DNA from: Burkholderiaceae bacterium
GTDB lineage: Bacteria; Pseudomonadota; Gammaproteobacteria; Burkholderiales; Burkholderiaceae_F
NCBI GenBank assembly: GCA_022843955.1
Contig: JALHMQ010000012.1
Location: 21,522-85,521 of the forward strand
Length of the DNA: 64,000 nucleotides
Direction of reading: 5' to 3'
Program-made: the position numbers and the translations under genes
Notes under the pieces: model-generated
Database searches by the model: none
What the model was told of the DNA's origin: nothing
What the model saw: only the letters and a program-made list of their open reading frames with translations
In this document: positions 1 to 10,908 of the stretch, piece after piece
Layout of the letters: each line of letters opens with the position of its first letter
Position numbering within the stretch: the first letter of the stretch is position 1

Positions 1-1
1 G

Positions 2-376
2 TTGGTGCTGGCAGTGGAAGGCCTGGGCATGTGGGGCACGATGTACGGTTTCGTGTCGCTCGGCGCCGACGCCAACACCGTGCGCGGGCTGACCTATTAC
101 GACCACCGCGAGACCCCGGGCCTGGGCGGCGAGATCGGCAATCCCGCATGGCAGAACCGCTGGCAGGGGCGCAAGGGCTACGACGACCAGTGGCGCGCGC
201 GCATCACGGTGATCAAGGGTCCGGCCGGCACACCCGAAGAGGATCCGCTGCGCGTCGATGGGCTGTCGGGCTCCACCATCACCAGCAACGCCGTCACCCG
301 TCTGACGCAGTTCTGGCTCGGCGATGACGGCTACGGCAAGTTCCTCAAGCGTTTCCGTGAAGGAGCCAAGATATGA
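2..376 (+). CDS. nqrC: Na+-NQR subunit C, C-terminal part (partial)
   Basis: This is the C-terminal ~124 residues of NqrC, the periplasm-facing subunit of the Na+-translocating NADH:quinone oxidoreductase that carries a covalent FMN. The gene runs off the left edge of the window, so the true start is not visible. The motif DGLSGST (about residues 86-92 of the visible part) fits the ApbE flavinylation consensus, so the Thr ending it is the presumed FMN attachment site. The second-to-last position is Ser where Ala is usual. The stop overlaps the nqrD start (ATGA), and nqrD-E-F follow, which makes the assignment secure. Confidence 0.95.
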   Translation: MVLAVEGLGMWGTMYGFVSLGADANTVRGLTYYDHRETPGLGGEIGNPAWQNRWQGRKGYDDQWRARITVIKGPAGTPEEDPLRVDGLSGSTITSNAVTRLTQFWLGDDGYGKFLKRFREGAKI

Positions 377-1035
377 GCGCAGCCACCCCGGTGGCAGGCA
401 AGGCGCCCTGGTTCAGCCCGCAGGCGCGCTCCACGCTGTTCGACCCGGTGCTGGTCAACAACCCGATCGGCGTGCAGATGCTGGGCGTGTGCTCGGCACT
501 GGCGGTCACCACCCGGGTCGACAAGGCGCTGGTGATGGGGGCCGGCGTGATCCTGGTGACACTGCTGGCCAACATGGCGGTCAGCCTGGTGCGTAACCAT
601 ACGCCGGCGTCGATCCGCATCATCGTGCAGCTGGCAATCATCGCTTCGCTGGTGATCGTGTTCGACCAGGTGCTCAAGGCCACGCTGTACGAGCTGTCGC
701 TCGAACTGTCGGTGTTCGTCGGGCTGATCATCACCAATTGCATTGTCATGGGTCGCGCCGAGGGCTTTGCGATGAATAACCGGCCCGGCCTGGCCGCGCT
801 TGATGGGCTCGGGAACGGGCTCGGCTACGCGCTGGTGCTGCTGGTGGTCGCCTTCGTGCGCGAATTGTTCGGCGCCGGCAAGCTGTTTGGCGTCAGCATC
901 CTGCCGCTGACCAACGAGGGCGGCTGGTACGTCGCCAATGGCCTGATGCTGCTCGCGCCATCGGCGCTGTTCCTGATCGGTCTCTTGATCTGGGCGCTTC
1001 GCACCTGGAAGCCGGCGCTGCAGGAAAAGGACTGA
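373..1035 (+). CDS. nqrD: Na+-NQR subunit D
   Basis: NqrD is an integral membrane subunit of the sodium-pumping NADH:quinone oxidoreductase. With NqrE it forms the related, inverted membrane pair that holds an intramembrane iron-sulfur centre in the known complex. The 220-residue product has six hydrophobic stretches and family-typical stretches such as [10 protein letters not shown] near residue 35 and NCIVMGRAE near residue 125. It starts inside the nqrC stop (ATGA overlap) and is followed by nqrE after 3 bases, so translation is probably coupled. Length and neighbours match the family. Confidence 0.97.
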   Translation: MSAATPVAGKAPWFSPQARSTLFDPVLVNNPIGVQMLGVCSALAVTTRVDKALVMGAGVILVTLLANMAVSLVRNHTPASIRIIVQLAIIASLVIVFDQVLKATLYELSLELSVFVGLIITNCIVMGRAEGFAMNNRPGLAALDGLGNGLGYALVLLVVAFVRELFGAGKLFGVSILPLTNEGGWYVANGLMLLAPSALFLIGLLIWALRTWKPALQEKD

Positions 1036-1038
1036 GCG

Positions 1039-1653
1039 ATGGAGCACTTCATCAATCTCGGCCTCAAATCCGTGTTCATGGAGAACATGGCGCTCGCCTA
1101 CTTTCTCGGCATCTGCTCGTTCCTTGCCTGCTCGAAAAAGGTGGATACCGCGATCGGCCTGGGCGTGGCGGTGGTGTTCGTGCAGGTGCTCACGGTGCCG
1201 TTGAACAACCTGCTGCTGCACAACCTTCTCGCCGAAGGTGCGCTCGCGTGGATCAGCCCGAGTCTGGCCAACGTCAACCTGACCTTCCTGTCGTTCATCC
1301 TGTTCATCGCCACCATCGCCGCCGCGGTCCAGGTGGTGGAGATGACGATCGACCGCTTTGCCCCGGCGCTGTACACCACGCTCGGCGTGTTCCTGCCGCT
1401 GATCGCGGTCAACTGCGTGATCCTGGGCGGGTCGCTCTTCATGCAGGAGCGCGAGTACAGCTTCAGCGAAAGCGTGGTGTTCGGCGTCGGCTCGGGGCTG
1501 GGTTTTGCCATCGCCATCGTGGCGCTGGCCGCGATCCGCGAGCGGCTGACCTACGCCAACGTGCCAGCCGGCCTGCGCGGCCTGGGCATCACCTTCATCA
1601 CCACCGGGCTGATGTCGATGGCGTTCATGGTCTTCTCGGGCATCCAGCTGTAG
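1039..1653 (+). CDS. nqrE: Na+-NQR subunit E
   Basis: NqrE is a six-helix membrane subunit of Na+-NQR and the partner of NqrD. The 204-residue product shows the family signatures [14 protein letters not shown] near residue 26 and [12 protein letters not shown] near residue 120. These contain cysteines that in the family ligate the intramembrane iron-sulfur centre shared with NqrD. It begins 3 bases after the nqrD stop. About 65 bases separate it from nqrF, a slightly wider gap than elsewhere in the operon. Confidence 0.97.
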   Translation: MEHFINLGLKSVFMENMALAYFLGICSFLACSKKVDTAIGLGVAVVFVQVLTVPLNNLLLHNLLAEGALAWISPSLANVNLTFLSFILFIATIAAAVQVVEMTIDRFAPALYTTLGVFLPLIAVNCVILGGSLFMQEREYSFSESVVFGVGSGLGFAIAIVALAAIRERLTYANVPAGLRGLGITFITTGLMSMAFMVFSGIQL

Positions 1654-1718
1654 CCGCCATGACCATCTCCCCGTCCCTTCATCCTCGCGCCGCGCGGGCC
1701 CCCGGCTAGGTCTGCACC

Positions 1719-2948
1719 ATGCTGTCGATCGCGCTCGCCGTCCTGATGTTCACCGTCATCGTGCTGCTGCTGGTGACGCTGCTGATGATCGCCCGCAGCA
1801 GGTTGATGCCAGCCGGCGATGTGTCGATCATCGTCAATGGCGATCCAACCAATGCGTTGAAGGTCGCCACCGGCGGCACCCTGCTGGGCGCACTCAACGC
1901 CAACAAGATCTTCCTGCCCGCCGCCTGCGGCGGCAAAGGCGCCTGCGGCGTGTGCGAGGTGGTGGTCAAGGAAGGCGGGGGTAGCCTGCTGCCGACCGAG
2001 ACCGGCTTCATCTCGTCGCGCGAGGCCAAGCATGGCTGCCGGCTGGCCTGCCAGGTGAAGGTCAAGCGCGACATGAAGATCGAGGTCGCACCCGAGATCT
2101 TCAGCGTGCGAAAGTGGCAGTGCCGCGTGATCAGCAACCGCAACGTCTCCACCTTCATCAAGGAACTGAAGCTCGCGCTGCCGGAGGGCGAGGACGTGCC
2201 GTTCAAGGCGGGCGGCTACGTGCAGATCGAATGCGGACCGCACGAGCTGTCGTTCAGCCAGTTCGACATCGAGCCCGAGTACCGCGAGGAGTGGGACCGC
2301 TTCGACCTGTTCCGCTTCAAGTCGGTGGTGACCGAGAACGTCGAGCGCGGCTACTCGATGGCCAACTATCCGCTCGAAAAGGGCATGCTGCTGTTCACCA
2401 TCCGCATCGCCTTCGCGCCGGAGTATCGCGACGACATTCCGCCGGGCAATATGAGCTCTTACCTGTTCAACCTGAAGCCGGGCGACCTGCTCACCGTCTC
2501 GGGTCCGTTCGGCGAGTTCTTTGCGCGCGACACCGACAAGGAAATGTGCTTCGTTGCCGCCGGTGCGGGCATGGCGCCGATGCGCTCGCACATTTTCGAC
2601 CAGTTGTACCGGCTCAAGGCCACGCGGCAGATGCACTTCTGGTACTCGTGCCGCAACCTCAAGGAAGCGTTCTACCTGGAGGAGTTCGCCAAGCTGCAGG
2701 CCGACTATCCGAACTTCCACTTCCACCTCGTGCCCTCGGAACCGCGGCCGGAGGAGAACTGGACCGGCCCGGTCGGCCTGGTGCGCCACAACGTGCTGCG
2801 CGATCGCTACCTGAAGAACCATCCGGCGCCCGAAGACATCGAGTACTACCTGTGCGGGCCCGACGTCATGAACAAGGCGGTGATCCGCATGCTGCTCGAA
2901 CTCGGCGTCGATCGAGAGAACATCATGCTCGACGACTTCGGCCTCTGA
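1719..2948 (+). CDS. nqrF: Na+-NQR subunit F, NADH dehydrogenase module
   Basis: NqrF is the electron entry subunit: it oxidises NADH and passes electrons through FAD and a [2Fe-2S] cluster. The 409 residues show an N-terminal membrane anchor (about 3-26) and a ferredoxin domain with Cys70, Cys76, Cys79 and Cys111, the pattern expected for the cluster. An FAD-binding stretch RGYSMANYP follows near residue 210, then an NADH-binding region with GAGMAP near residue 280. The length is normal for the family. It is the last structural nqr gene; accessory genes follow directly. Confidence 0.98.
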   Translation: MLSIALAVLMFTVIVLLLVTLLMIARSRLMPAGDVSIIVNGDPTNALKVATGGTLLGALNANKIFLPAACGGKGACGVCEVVVKEGGGSLLPTETGFISSREAKHGCRLACQVKVKRDMKIEVAPEIFSVRKWQCRVISNRNVSTFIKELKLALPEGEDVPFKAGGYVQIECGPHELSFSQFDIEPEYREEWDRFDLFRFKSVVTENVERGYSMANYPLEKGMLLFTIRIAFAPEYRDDIPPGNMSSYLFNLKPGDLLTVSGPFGEFFARDTDKEMCFVAAGAGMAPMRSHIFDQLYRLKATRQMHFWYSCRNLKEAFYLEEFAKLQADYPNFHFHLVPSEPRPEENWTGPVGLVRHNVLRDRYLKNHPAPEDIEYYLCGPDVMNKAVIRMLLELGVDRENIMLDDFGL

Positions 2949-2984
2949 CGGCCGCGGTCACGCAAGGCAGACAAAGGAGACAGC

Positions 2985-3437
2985 ATGCGCCAGACAGTCG
3001 AGACGGTACTGCGCAACAAGGACGGCACCGATGAGCTGATCACGGTGGACGCCGGCGCCTCGGTGCTGGACGCGGTGGCCATGATGGCCGCGCGCAGCGT
3101 GGGCGCAGTGCTCACGCGCAATGAAGACGGCCTGGTCGACGGCATTTTCACCGAGCGCGACCTGCTGGTGCGCGTGGTGCACGCCGGCCGCGATCCGGCC
3201 ACCACGCCGCTGTCGCTGGTGATCACACGCGAGGTGCGCTTCGTCACCCCCGGCACCACGGTGGAGGCAGCGCTGGCGCTGATGCACGTGAACCGCCATC
3301 GCCACCTGCTGGTGATCGACGGTCCGCGCGTGCACGGCCTGCTGTCGATCCGCGACCTCACCTATCACCTGATTCGGCATGGCGAAGGCCGGTTCGAAGC
3401 GGCGGTGCGCGACGCCGCGCCCGCTGCACCGCGCTGA
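2985..3437 (+). CDS. CBS-domain pair protein in the nqr cluster
   Basis: A soluble 150-residue protein made almost entirely of two CBS domains (about residues 15-70 and 80-140). Such pairs (Bateman modules) bind adenine nucleotides or related ligands and usually control a partner. It has an AAAGGAG-like ribosome site 7 bases before ATG. It lies 36 bases after nqrF and just before apbE, so it is probably in the same transcript. A role as a nucleotide or NAD(H) sensor for Na+-NQR or its flavinylation is inference from position; no partner domain is present to confirm it. Confidence 0.85.
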   Translation: MRQTVETVLRNKDGTDELITVDAGASVLDAVAMMAARSVGAVLTRNEDGLVDGIFTERDLLVRVVHAGRDPATTPLSLVITREVRFVTPGTTVEAALALMHVNRHRHLLVIDGPRVHGLLSIRDLTYHLIRHGEGRFEAAVRDAAPAAPR

Positions 3438-3456
3438 GCGCAGGCCCTGGAGACAC

Positions 3457-4551
3457 ATGATGGACACGATTCTTTCGCCCCGCCGGCGTCGCCTCATTGG
3501 CTCAGCTGGCGCAGTCGGCGCAGTTGGCGCCCTCGGTTCGCTTAGCGCGCTATCGCTGACCGGTTGCAGCGAGCGGCCGCACGCCGTGCCTTCCTCCACT
3601 TCGGTGCAGCTGACCGGCGAGACGATGGGCACCACCTACATCGTGAAGCTGGCCGCAACGCCGCTCACGGCAGCGCAGTTGGAACGTTTGGCTACCGATG
3701 TGCAGTCGGCGCTGGACGGCGTCAACCGCGGCATGTCGCTGTACCGACCCGAGTCCGAGCTGATGCGGCTGAACCGTCAGCCGGGTCACTCACCGCTGGC
3801 GATCTCCAAGCCACTGTTCGAAGTCCTGTCGACCGGCCAGCAGGTGGCGCAGCTGTCGCGCGGCGCCTTCGATATGTCGGTTGCGCCGCTGGTGCTCGCC
3901 TGGGGCTTTGGTCCGACCAAGCGGACGGCGCCGCCGACCGATGCCGCCGTGCAGTCCGGGCGCGCCGCCCTCGGTCACGCCGGCCTGCGTTTGGACCGCG
4001 CGCAGCTGACGGCCACCAAGGCGCAGACCGCACAGCAGTTCGACCTCGGCGGCATCGCCAAGGGCTACGGCGTTGATCTGGCCGCACAGGCGCTCGACGC
4101 GCAGGGCATCGAGCACTACATGATCGAAGTGGGTGGCGAAGTGCGCACCCGCGGCCGCAACGCGCAGGGTCAGGCGTGGCAGATCGGCATCGAGCAGCCG
4201 GACGCGATGCCGCAGCGCGCGCGGTTGGTGGTGCCACTGTCGGGCCAGTCGATGGCCACCTCGGGCGACTACCGCATCTACTACGAGCATGAGGGCCGGC
4301 GCTACTCGCACGAGATCGACCCACGCACCGGCGCGCCGATCGCGCACGCCCTGGCGTCCGTCACCGTGGTGGCCGACGACTGCATGCGTGCCGACGCGCT
4401 GGCCACCGCGTTGATCGTGCTCGGCCCGCAGGCGGGTTGGGAACTGGCGCAGCGCGAGCAGCTGGCGGCGCACTTCATCGTGCGCGAACCCGATGGTCGG
4501 CTCGCCGACCGCTCAAGCACGGCGTTCGCGCAGCTGACGCAGGCCGCCTGA
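3457..4551 (+). CDS. apbE: FAD:protein FMN transferase (ApbE lipoprotein)
   Basis: ApbE transfers FMN from FAD to a threonine of target proteins, including NqrB and NqrC. I chose ATG 3457 because GGAG lies 8 bases upstream and the protein then begins with a basic N-terminus, a hydrophobic stretch and a lipobox LTGC near residue 37, so a periplasm-facing lipoprotein is expected. Family signatures include GTTYIVK early, FDLGGIAKGYGVD in the middle and a DPRTGAPI-type stretch later. About 364 residues. The reading frame is open further upstream, to 3379, but that part overlaps the CBS gene and lacks a signal peptide. Confidence 0.95.
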   Translation: MMDTILSPRRRRLIGSAGAVGAVGALGSLSALSLTGCSERPHAVPSSTSVQLTGETMGTTYIVKLAATPLTAAQLERLATDVQSALDGVNRGMSLYRPESELMRLNRQPGHSPLAISKPLFEVLSTGQQVAQLSRGAFDMSVAPLVLAWGFGPTKRTAPPTDAAVQSGRAALGHAGLRLDRAQLTATKAQTAQQFDLGGIAKGYGVDLAAQALDAQGIEHYMIEVGGEVRTRGRNAQGQAWQIGIEQPDAMPQRARLVVPLSGQSMATSGDYRIYYEHEGRRYSHEIDPRTGAPIAHALASVTVVADDCMRADALATALIVLGPQAGWELAQREQLAAHFIVREPDGRLADRSSTAFAQLTQAA

Positions 4552-4561
4552 GGTCTGGACC

Positions 4562-4750
4562 ATGTCGAGCTTCTGGGCGGTTTTCGCGCTGGTAGCGGTG
4601 CTGCTCGGCGCGGCGGTGGCCGCGATGGCGATCGGCGTGATGTTCCGCCGGCCCTGCCTGCGTGGCTCCTGCGGCGGAGCGGCGGTGGTTGCTCCCGGTG
4701 GCGAAAAGCTGTCCTGCGACACCTGCCCCAACCGGCACCGCAAGCACTGA
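4562..4750 (+). CDS. nqrM: Na+-NQR maturation protein NqrM
   Basis: A 62-residue protein with one N-terminal membrane helix (about 5-27) followed by a cysteine-rich tail: CLRGSCGG near residue 34 and CDTCPNR near residue 53. This is the pattern of NqrM (DUF539), which is needed to deliver or insert iron for the NqrD/NqrE centre. Position directly after apbE at the end of the nqr cluster agrees. It starts 10 bases after the apbE stop. Confidence 0.93.
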   Translation: MSSFWAVFALVAVLLGAAVAAMAIGVMFRRPCLRGSCGGAAVVAPGGEKLSCDTCPNRHRKH

Positions 4751-4752
4751 AA

Positions 4753-4778
4753 GCAAACGCGCCGCACGGCGCGTTTGC
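4753..4778 (+). terminator. hairpin terminator after nqrM
   Basis: A perfect 11-bp stem (4753-4763 with 4768-4778) and a 4-base loop begin 2 bases after the nqrM stop, between convergent nqrM and dctM. The T-tract is poor on both strands, so it may act as a weak or bidirectional terminator, or as an RNA 3'-end stabiliser. Confidence 0.6.
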
Positions 4779-4847
4779 AATCTTCGACCTCCTGACCGTG
4801 TCGAGCCGGGCGCACCGCCTTGCATCTGGGCCGCCCGCACCGATCTC

Positions 4848-6125
4848 CTAGAACAGCAGGTTCGGCAGGAACAGCGTCAACGCCGGCACGTAGGTGACGA
4901 TCACCAGGAACACCAGCAGCACCATCGTCCACGGCAACGCCGCGCGCACCACTTCCATGATCGACATCTTGGTGATGCCGGCCGTGACGAACAGGTTCAG
5001 CCCGACCGGCGGCGTGATCATGCCGATCTCCAGGTTCACCACCATGATGATGCCCAGGTGGACCGGATCGATGCCCAGTTGCATGGCGATCGGAAACAGG
5101 ATCGGCGCCAGGATGAGGATGATTCCGGTCGGCTCCATGAACATGCCCGCGATCAGCAGCAGGATGTTCACCACGATCAGGAACTGCCAGTCCGACATGC
5201 CCCAGCCGATGATCACTTCGGCGATCTGCTGCGGAATGCGCTCGGTCGTCAGCACGTGCGCGAACAGCAGCGCATTGGCGACGATGAACATCAGCATCAC
5301 CGTCACCTTGCCCGATTCCAGCAACACCTGTGGCACCTGCTTTAAGCCGATGTCCTTGTAGACAAACACTGCGATCAGGAATGCGTACACCGCCGCCACC
5401 GCAGCGGCCTCCGTCGGCGTGAACACGCCGCCGTAGATGCCGCCCAGGATGATGATGATCAGCGCCAGACCCCACAGCGAGTCGCGGCCCGAGGTCAGCA
5501 CCTCGCTCATCGTCGCGCGCGGCTGCTTGGGCAGGTTGATCATCCGCGCCCGCACGTAGATCGCCACCATCAGCATCAGGCCGAGCACGAGACCCGGGAT
5601 CACGCCCGCCATGAACAGCTTGCCGACCGACGTTTCAGTCGCGGCGCCGTACACCACCATCACGATCGACGGCGGGATCAGGATGCCGAGGGTGCCAGCG
5701 TTGCAGATCACGCCGGCGGCAAACGCCTGCGTGTAGCCGGCGCGCACCATGCCCGCGATGACGATCGAACCGACCGCCACGACCGTCGCAGGCGACGAGC
5801 CCGACACGGCGGCAAACAGCATGCAGGCCATCACTGAAGCCATCGCCAGGCCGCCACGCAGGTGGCCGATGCAGGCGTTGGCGAAACGGATCATCCGCTT
5901 GGCTACACCGCCGGTGGTCATGAACGCGCCGCCGAGGATGAAGAACGGGATCGCCAGCAGCGTGTAGTGCTCGGAGGTCTCGAACAGCTTCAGCGACAGC
6001 GAGGCCAGCGAGTCATTGGCGAAGAACAGGATCGTCAGCAGCGACGACAGGCCGAGTGCCACCGCCACCGGCATGCCGAGGAACATGAAGCCGATCAGCA
6101 GGATGAACAGGATGACGGTGGTCAT
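4848..6125 (-). CDS. dctM: TRAP transporter large permease DctM
   Basis: The large membrane subunit of a tripartite ATP-independent periplasmic (TRAP) transporter, which forms the Na+- or H+-coupled translocation pathway. The 425-residue product has about twelve hydrophobic segments and starts MTTVILFILLIG, typical of DctM. Typical stretches include SGSSPATVVAVGS near residue 110 and ITPPVGLNLFV near residue 375. Its ATG overlaps the dctQ stop by 4 bases. The partner binding protein (6714-7727) is of C4-dicarboxylate type, so succinate, malate or fumarate are likely substrates; this is inferred from family. Confidence 0.96.
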   Translation of the reverse strand: MTTVILFILLIGFMFLGMPVAVALGLSSLLTILFFANDSLASLSLKLFETSEHYTLLAIPFFILGGAFMTTGGVAKRMIRFANACIGHLRGGLAMASVMACMLFAAVSGSSPATVVAVGSIVIAGMVRAGYTQAFAAGVICNAGTLGILIPPSIVMVVYGAATETSVGKLFMAGVIPGLVLGLMLMVAIYVRARMINLPKQPRATMSEVLTSGRDSLWGLALIIIILGGIYGGVFTPTEAAAVAAVYAFLIAVFVYKDIGLKQVPQVLLESGKVTVMLMFIVANALLFAHVLTTERIPQQIAEVIIGWGMSDWQFLIVVNILLLIAGMFMEPTGIILILAPILFPIAMQLGIDPVHLGIIMVVNLEIGMITPPVGLNLFVTAGITKMSIMEVVRAALPWTMVLLVFLVIVTYVPALTLFLPNLLF

Positions 6126-6664
6126 TTAGGCACCTCGGCGCTGTCGTCCTTGAGCTTGAGGGCGTCTTTCGCCTCATCACCGAGCAGGTGCGCCTCCTTG
6201 CCGCTGAGCAGTCGCAGCAGCACCTGCACGAAGCGGAACGTGAGCAGCGCGAAGCCGACCGGCAGGATCGCGCGTGGAATCCACTGCTGCACCGGCATGT
6301 CCTGCATCAGGATGCCGACCTCGTGCATCTTGCTCACGTACTGGAAGCCGCCGACGGTGACGATCACCGAGTACACGATGCACAGCAGCGCCGCGATCAC
6401 GCTCATCATCCGCGCCGTGCTCGGCCCGACCGCCTTGACCACGGCATCGACGCCGATGTGCGCTCCGACCCGCACGCCGTACGACATGCCGACGAAGATC
6501 AGCCACGCGAACATCACGCCCGTCAGTTCGAGCGCCCACACGAAGCTGTAGTTGAAGACGTAGCGCGCGACCACCTGCATGAAGGTGACTGTCGTCATCG
6601 CCGCGAGCAGGAAGGTGATCAGCCCTTCCTCGAGATGTTCGAGCCAGCGCATAGGAACACCCAT
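6122..6664 (-). CDS. dctQ: TRAP transporter small permease DctQ
   Basis: A four-helix small membrane subunit of the TRAP transporter that pairs with DctM. The product is 180 residues; a second in-frame ATG four codons in (6652) is an alternative start, and neither has a clear ribosome site. Characteristic features are an N-terminal LEHLEEG stretch, then hydrophobic segments at about 15-38, 50-72, 90-110 and 130-150. It is encoded between dctP and dctM and is separated from dctP by a strong hairpin. Confidence 0.94.
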   Translation of the reverse strand: MGVPMRWLEHLEEGLITFLLAAMTTVTFMQVVARYVFNYSFVWALELTGVMFAWLIFVGMSYGVRVGAHIGVDAVVKAVGPSTARMMSVIAALLCIVYSVIVTVGGFQYVSKMHEVGILMQDMPVQQWIPRAILPVGFALLTFRFVQVLLRLLSGKEAHLLGDEAKDALKLKDDSAEVPK

Positions 6665-6672
6665 GGATAGAC

Positions 6673-6697
6673 GCAGGGCCCGGCATGCGGGCCCTGC
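6673..6697 (-). terminator. intercistronic hairpin between dctP and dctQ
   Basis: A perfect 10-bp GC-rich stem (6673-6682 with 6688-6697) with a 5-base loop sits between the dctP stop and dctQ. It has no T-tract. In binding-protein transporters such hairpins commonly protect the abundant binding-protein mRNA and reduce read-through into the permease genes; that role here is inference. Confidence 0.55.
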
Positions 6698-6713
6698 TGG
6701 TGGAACGACGAAG

Positions 6714-8073
<1,360 letters not shown>

Positions 8074-10779
8074 ATGCGAAACGACGATGTCGTCACCGTC
8101 CGGCGCGCCGACTACCAGGCGCCCTCGTGGCGGATCGAGTCGATCGCGCTCGAGTTCGATCTGGCGCCCGAGCGCACGCTCGTGACCGCCACCAGCGTCG
8201 TCACCCGCAACAGCGCCGGTTCTGACGGGCCGCTGGTGCTCGACGGCGAAGACCTGGAACTGCTCGGCATCGAGGTGGATGGCCGCCCGCTGGCGCCCGC
8301 CGCGTACAAGGTCCAGCCTGACCGGCTGCAGTTGACCCCGCGCAGCGACCGCTTCACGCTGACCGTTCGCAATGCCATCTCCCCCAGCGTCAACAGCGAG
8401 CTGATGGGGCTGTACGTATCGCACGGCAACTTTTTCACCCAATGCGAGGCCGAGGGCTTCCGCCGCATTACGTACTTCACCGACAGACCTGATGTGATGG
8501 CCACCTACGCCGTCACATTGCGCGCCGACGCCGCGCGCTTTCCAGTGCTGCTGTCCAACGGCAACCTGGCAGCCCAAGGGCAGTTGCCCGACGGCCGCCA
8601 CTGGGCGCGTTGGCAGGACCCGTTTCCCAAGCCGAGCTACCTGTTCGCGTTGGTGGCCGGGCGCTTCGTGTGCCGCGAGGAGAAGTTCATCACCCGCTCC
8701 GGCCGCGAGGTGCTGCTGCAGGTGTGGGTCGAACCGGGCCAGCTCGACAAGACCGAGCATGCGATGGCGAGCCTTACGCGCGCCATCCGCTGGGACGAGC
8801 AGCGCTTTGGTCTCGAGCTCGATCTCGACCGCTTCATGATCGTCGCCTCCAACGACTTCAACATGGGGGCGATGGAGAACAAGGGTCTGAACATCTTCAA
8901 CGCCAAGTACGTGCTGGCCAATCCGCTGGTCGCCACCGACAGCGACTACACCAACATCGAGTCGATCGTCGGCCACGAGTACTTCCACAACTGGACCGGC
9001 AACCGCGTCACCTGCCGCGACTGGTTCCAGCTGAGCCTCAAGGAAGGGCTCACCGTGTTTCGCGACCAGGAGTTCTCCGCCGACATGGCGCAGGCCGACC
9101 TGGGCGCAGCCGGTACGGACGGCGCCCGACAGGCGGCCTGGGCGCGCGGCGTCAAGCGGATCGAAGACGTGCGCACGCTGCGCGCCGCGCAGTTTCCGGA
9201 GGACGCCGGCCCCATGTCGCACCCGGTCCGGCCGGACGCCTACCAGGAGATCGGCAATTTCTACACCGCCACCGTGTATGAAAAAGGCGCGGAGGTGGTG
9301 CGAATGCTGCACACGCTGCTCGGGCGCGAGGGCTTCCGCAAGGGCATCGATCTTTACTTCCACCGGCACGACGGTCAGGCAGTGACCTGCGACGACTTCG
9401 TTGCCGCGATGGCCGACGCCAACGGCCGCGACCTCACGCAGTTCGCGCGCTGGTATGCGCAGTCCGGCACACCGCGCGTTGCGGTGGGCACGCGCTACGA
9501 CGAAGCCAGTCACGTGTTCGAACTCACGCTCGCCCAGACCTGCCCGCCCACCCCCGGTCAGCGCAGCAAGCTGCCGTTCCACGTTCCGTTCGCCGTGGGC
9601 CTGGTCGGCCCCGACGGCAACGATCTGCCGCTGCAACTCGATGGCGAAGCCGCACCCGGCGCCACCACCCGCGTGCTCGACCTCACCGAGTCGGCACGCA
9701 CGTTCCGCTTCATCAACGTGCCGCAGTTGCCGGTGCCCTCGCTGGCGCGCGACTTCTCTGCGCCGCTGATCGTCGACTACCGCTACGCCGAAGAAGAGCT
9801 CGCCTTTCTCGCCGCGCACGACGCCGACCCCTTCAACCGCTGGGAAGCCGGCCAGCGGCTCGCGGTCGAGCGCCTGATCGCCGCCACCGAGGCCTGCGAG
9901 ATGGAGCAGCCGCCGGTGCTCGACGACGTGTTCACCGGCGTGTTCCAGCGCATCCTCAACGACACCTCGCTGGCCGCCAGCTTCCGCGAGCAGGCGCTGC
10001 AACTGCCGGCAGAAAGCTTTATCGCCGAGCAGCGCGTGATCGTCGATCCCGAGGCCATCCGCGCTGCACGCCAGTTCGTGCGCCGCGAGCTGGGCACGCG
10101 CCTGGCGGCCGACTGGCGGCAGGCCTACGAGGCCAACGCGACCCCAGGCGAGTACAGCCCGGCGCCGGTCGCCGCAGGCCAGCGCGCGCTGCGCAATCTC
10201 GCCCTCACCTATCTCGTCGACAGCGGCGCGCCGCAGGCGCTGGAACTGGCGCGCGCGCAACTGGCCGCGGCCACCAACATGACCGATCGGCAGGCGGCGC
10301 TGGCAGCGATCGTCAACAGCGCCGCGCCGTTCAAGGCCGACGTGCTGGTGCAGTTCGCGCGCGAGTGGCAGGCCGAGCCGCTGCTGATGAACAAGTGGTT
10401 CCAGCTGCAGGCCACCGCGCTGGCGCAGCCCGGCGAGCCGCCGGTGCTCACGCGCGTGCGCATGCTGATGAAGCACCACGCGTTCTCCACCGCCAACCCG
10501 AACAACGTGTTCTCGCTGATCCTGGGCTTCTGCAGCCACAACGCCGCCGAGTTCCATCGCCCCGATGGCTCCGGCTACGCGTTCTGGATCGAGCAGGTAT
10601 TGGCGCTCGACAAGGTCAACCCGACCGTGGCAGCGCGCGTGGCCCGCACGCTCGACCGCTGGCGCAAGTACACGCCTGATCGGCAGCGCCTGATGCAGGC
10701 CGCGCTCAAGGACGTGGCCGCGGCGCCGACGCTGTCGCGCGACGTGCGCGAGATCGTCACCAAGGCGCTGGAGAACTGA
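8074..10779 (+). CDS. pepN: aminopeptidase N (M1 family metallopeptidase)
   Basis: A zinc aminopeptidase that removes N-terminal residues from peptides in the cytoplasm. I take ATG 8074 (901 residues, close to the 870 of E. coli PepN) because the protein then starts just before the first conserved sequence; the frame is open back to 7987. The exopeptidase motif GAMEN lies near residue 266. The zinc site is H301-E-Y-F-H305 with the third ligand, Glu, in LKEGLTVF near residue 324. There is no signal peptide. It appears to be a single-gene unit. Confidence 0.96.
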   Translation: MRNDDVVTVRRADYQAPSWRIESIALEFDLAPERTLVTATSVVTRNSAGSDGPLVLDGEDLELLGIEVDGRPLAPAAYKVQPDRLQLTPRSDRFTLTVRNAISPSVNSELMGLYVSHGNFFTQCEAEGFRRITYFTDRPDVMATYAVTLRADAARFPVLLSNGNLAAQGQLPDGRHWARWQDPFPKPSYLFALVAGRFVCREEKFITRSGREVLLQVWVEPGQLDKTEHAMASLTRAIRWDEQRFGLELDLDRFMIVASNDFNMGAMENKGLNIFNAKYVLANPLVATDSDYTNIESIVGHEYFHNWTGNRVTCRDWFQLSLKEGLTVFRDQEFSADMAQADLGAAGTDGARQAAWARGVKRIEDVRTLRAAQFPEDAGPMSHPVRPDAYQEIGNFYTATVYEKGAEVVRMLHTLLGREGFRKGIDLYFHRHDGQAVTCDDFVAAMADANGRDLTQFARWYAQSGTPRVAVGTRYDEASHVFELTLAQTCPPTPGQRSKLPFHVPFAVGLVGPDGNDLPLQLDGEAAPGATTRVLDLTESARTFRFINVPQLPVPSLARDFSAPLIVDYRYAEEELAFLAAHDADPFNRWEAGQRLAVERLIAATEACEMEQPPVLDDVFTGVFQRILNDTSLAASFREQALQLPAESFIAEQRVIVDPEAIRAARQFVRRELGTRLAADWRQAYEANATPGEYSPAPVAAGQRALRNLALTYLVDSGAPQALELARAQLAAATNMTDRQAALAAIVNSAAPFKADVLVQFAREWQAEPLLMNKWFQLQATALAQPGEPPVLTRVRMLMKHHAFSTANPNNVFSLILGFCSHNAAEFHRPDGSGYAFWIEQVLALDKVNPTVAARVARTLDRWRKYTPDRQRLMQAALKDVAAAPTLSRDVREIVTKALEN

Positions 10780-10908
10780 AGCCGGGCAGCGCTCGCGGCG
10801 CCGCCCGCCCCCGCGGTCCGCCGGTGGGCCGCCCGTGGTCTGCACCTTTGTCTACCCATTCTTCACCGGCATCGACATCCCGCACCGACACTGCGCACCG
10901 GCACCCCC

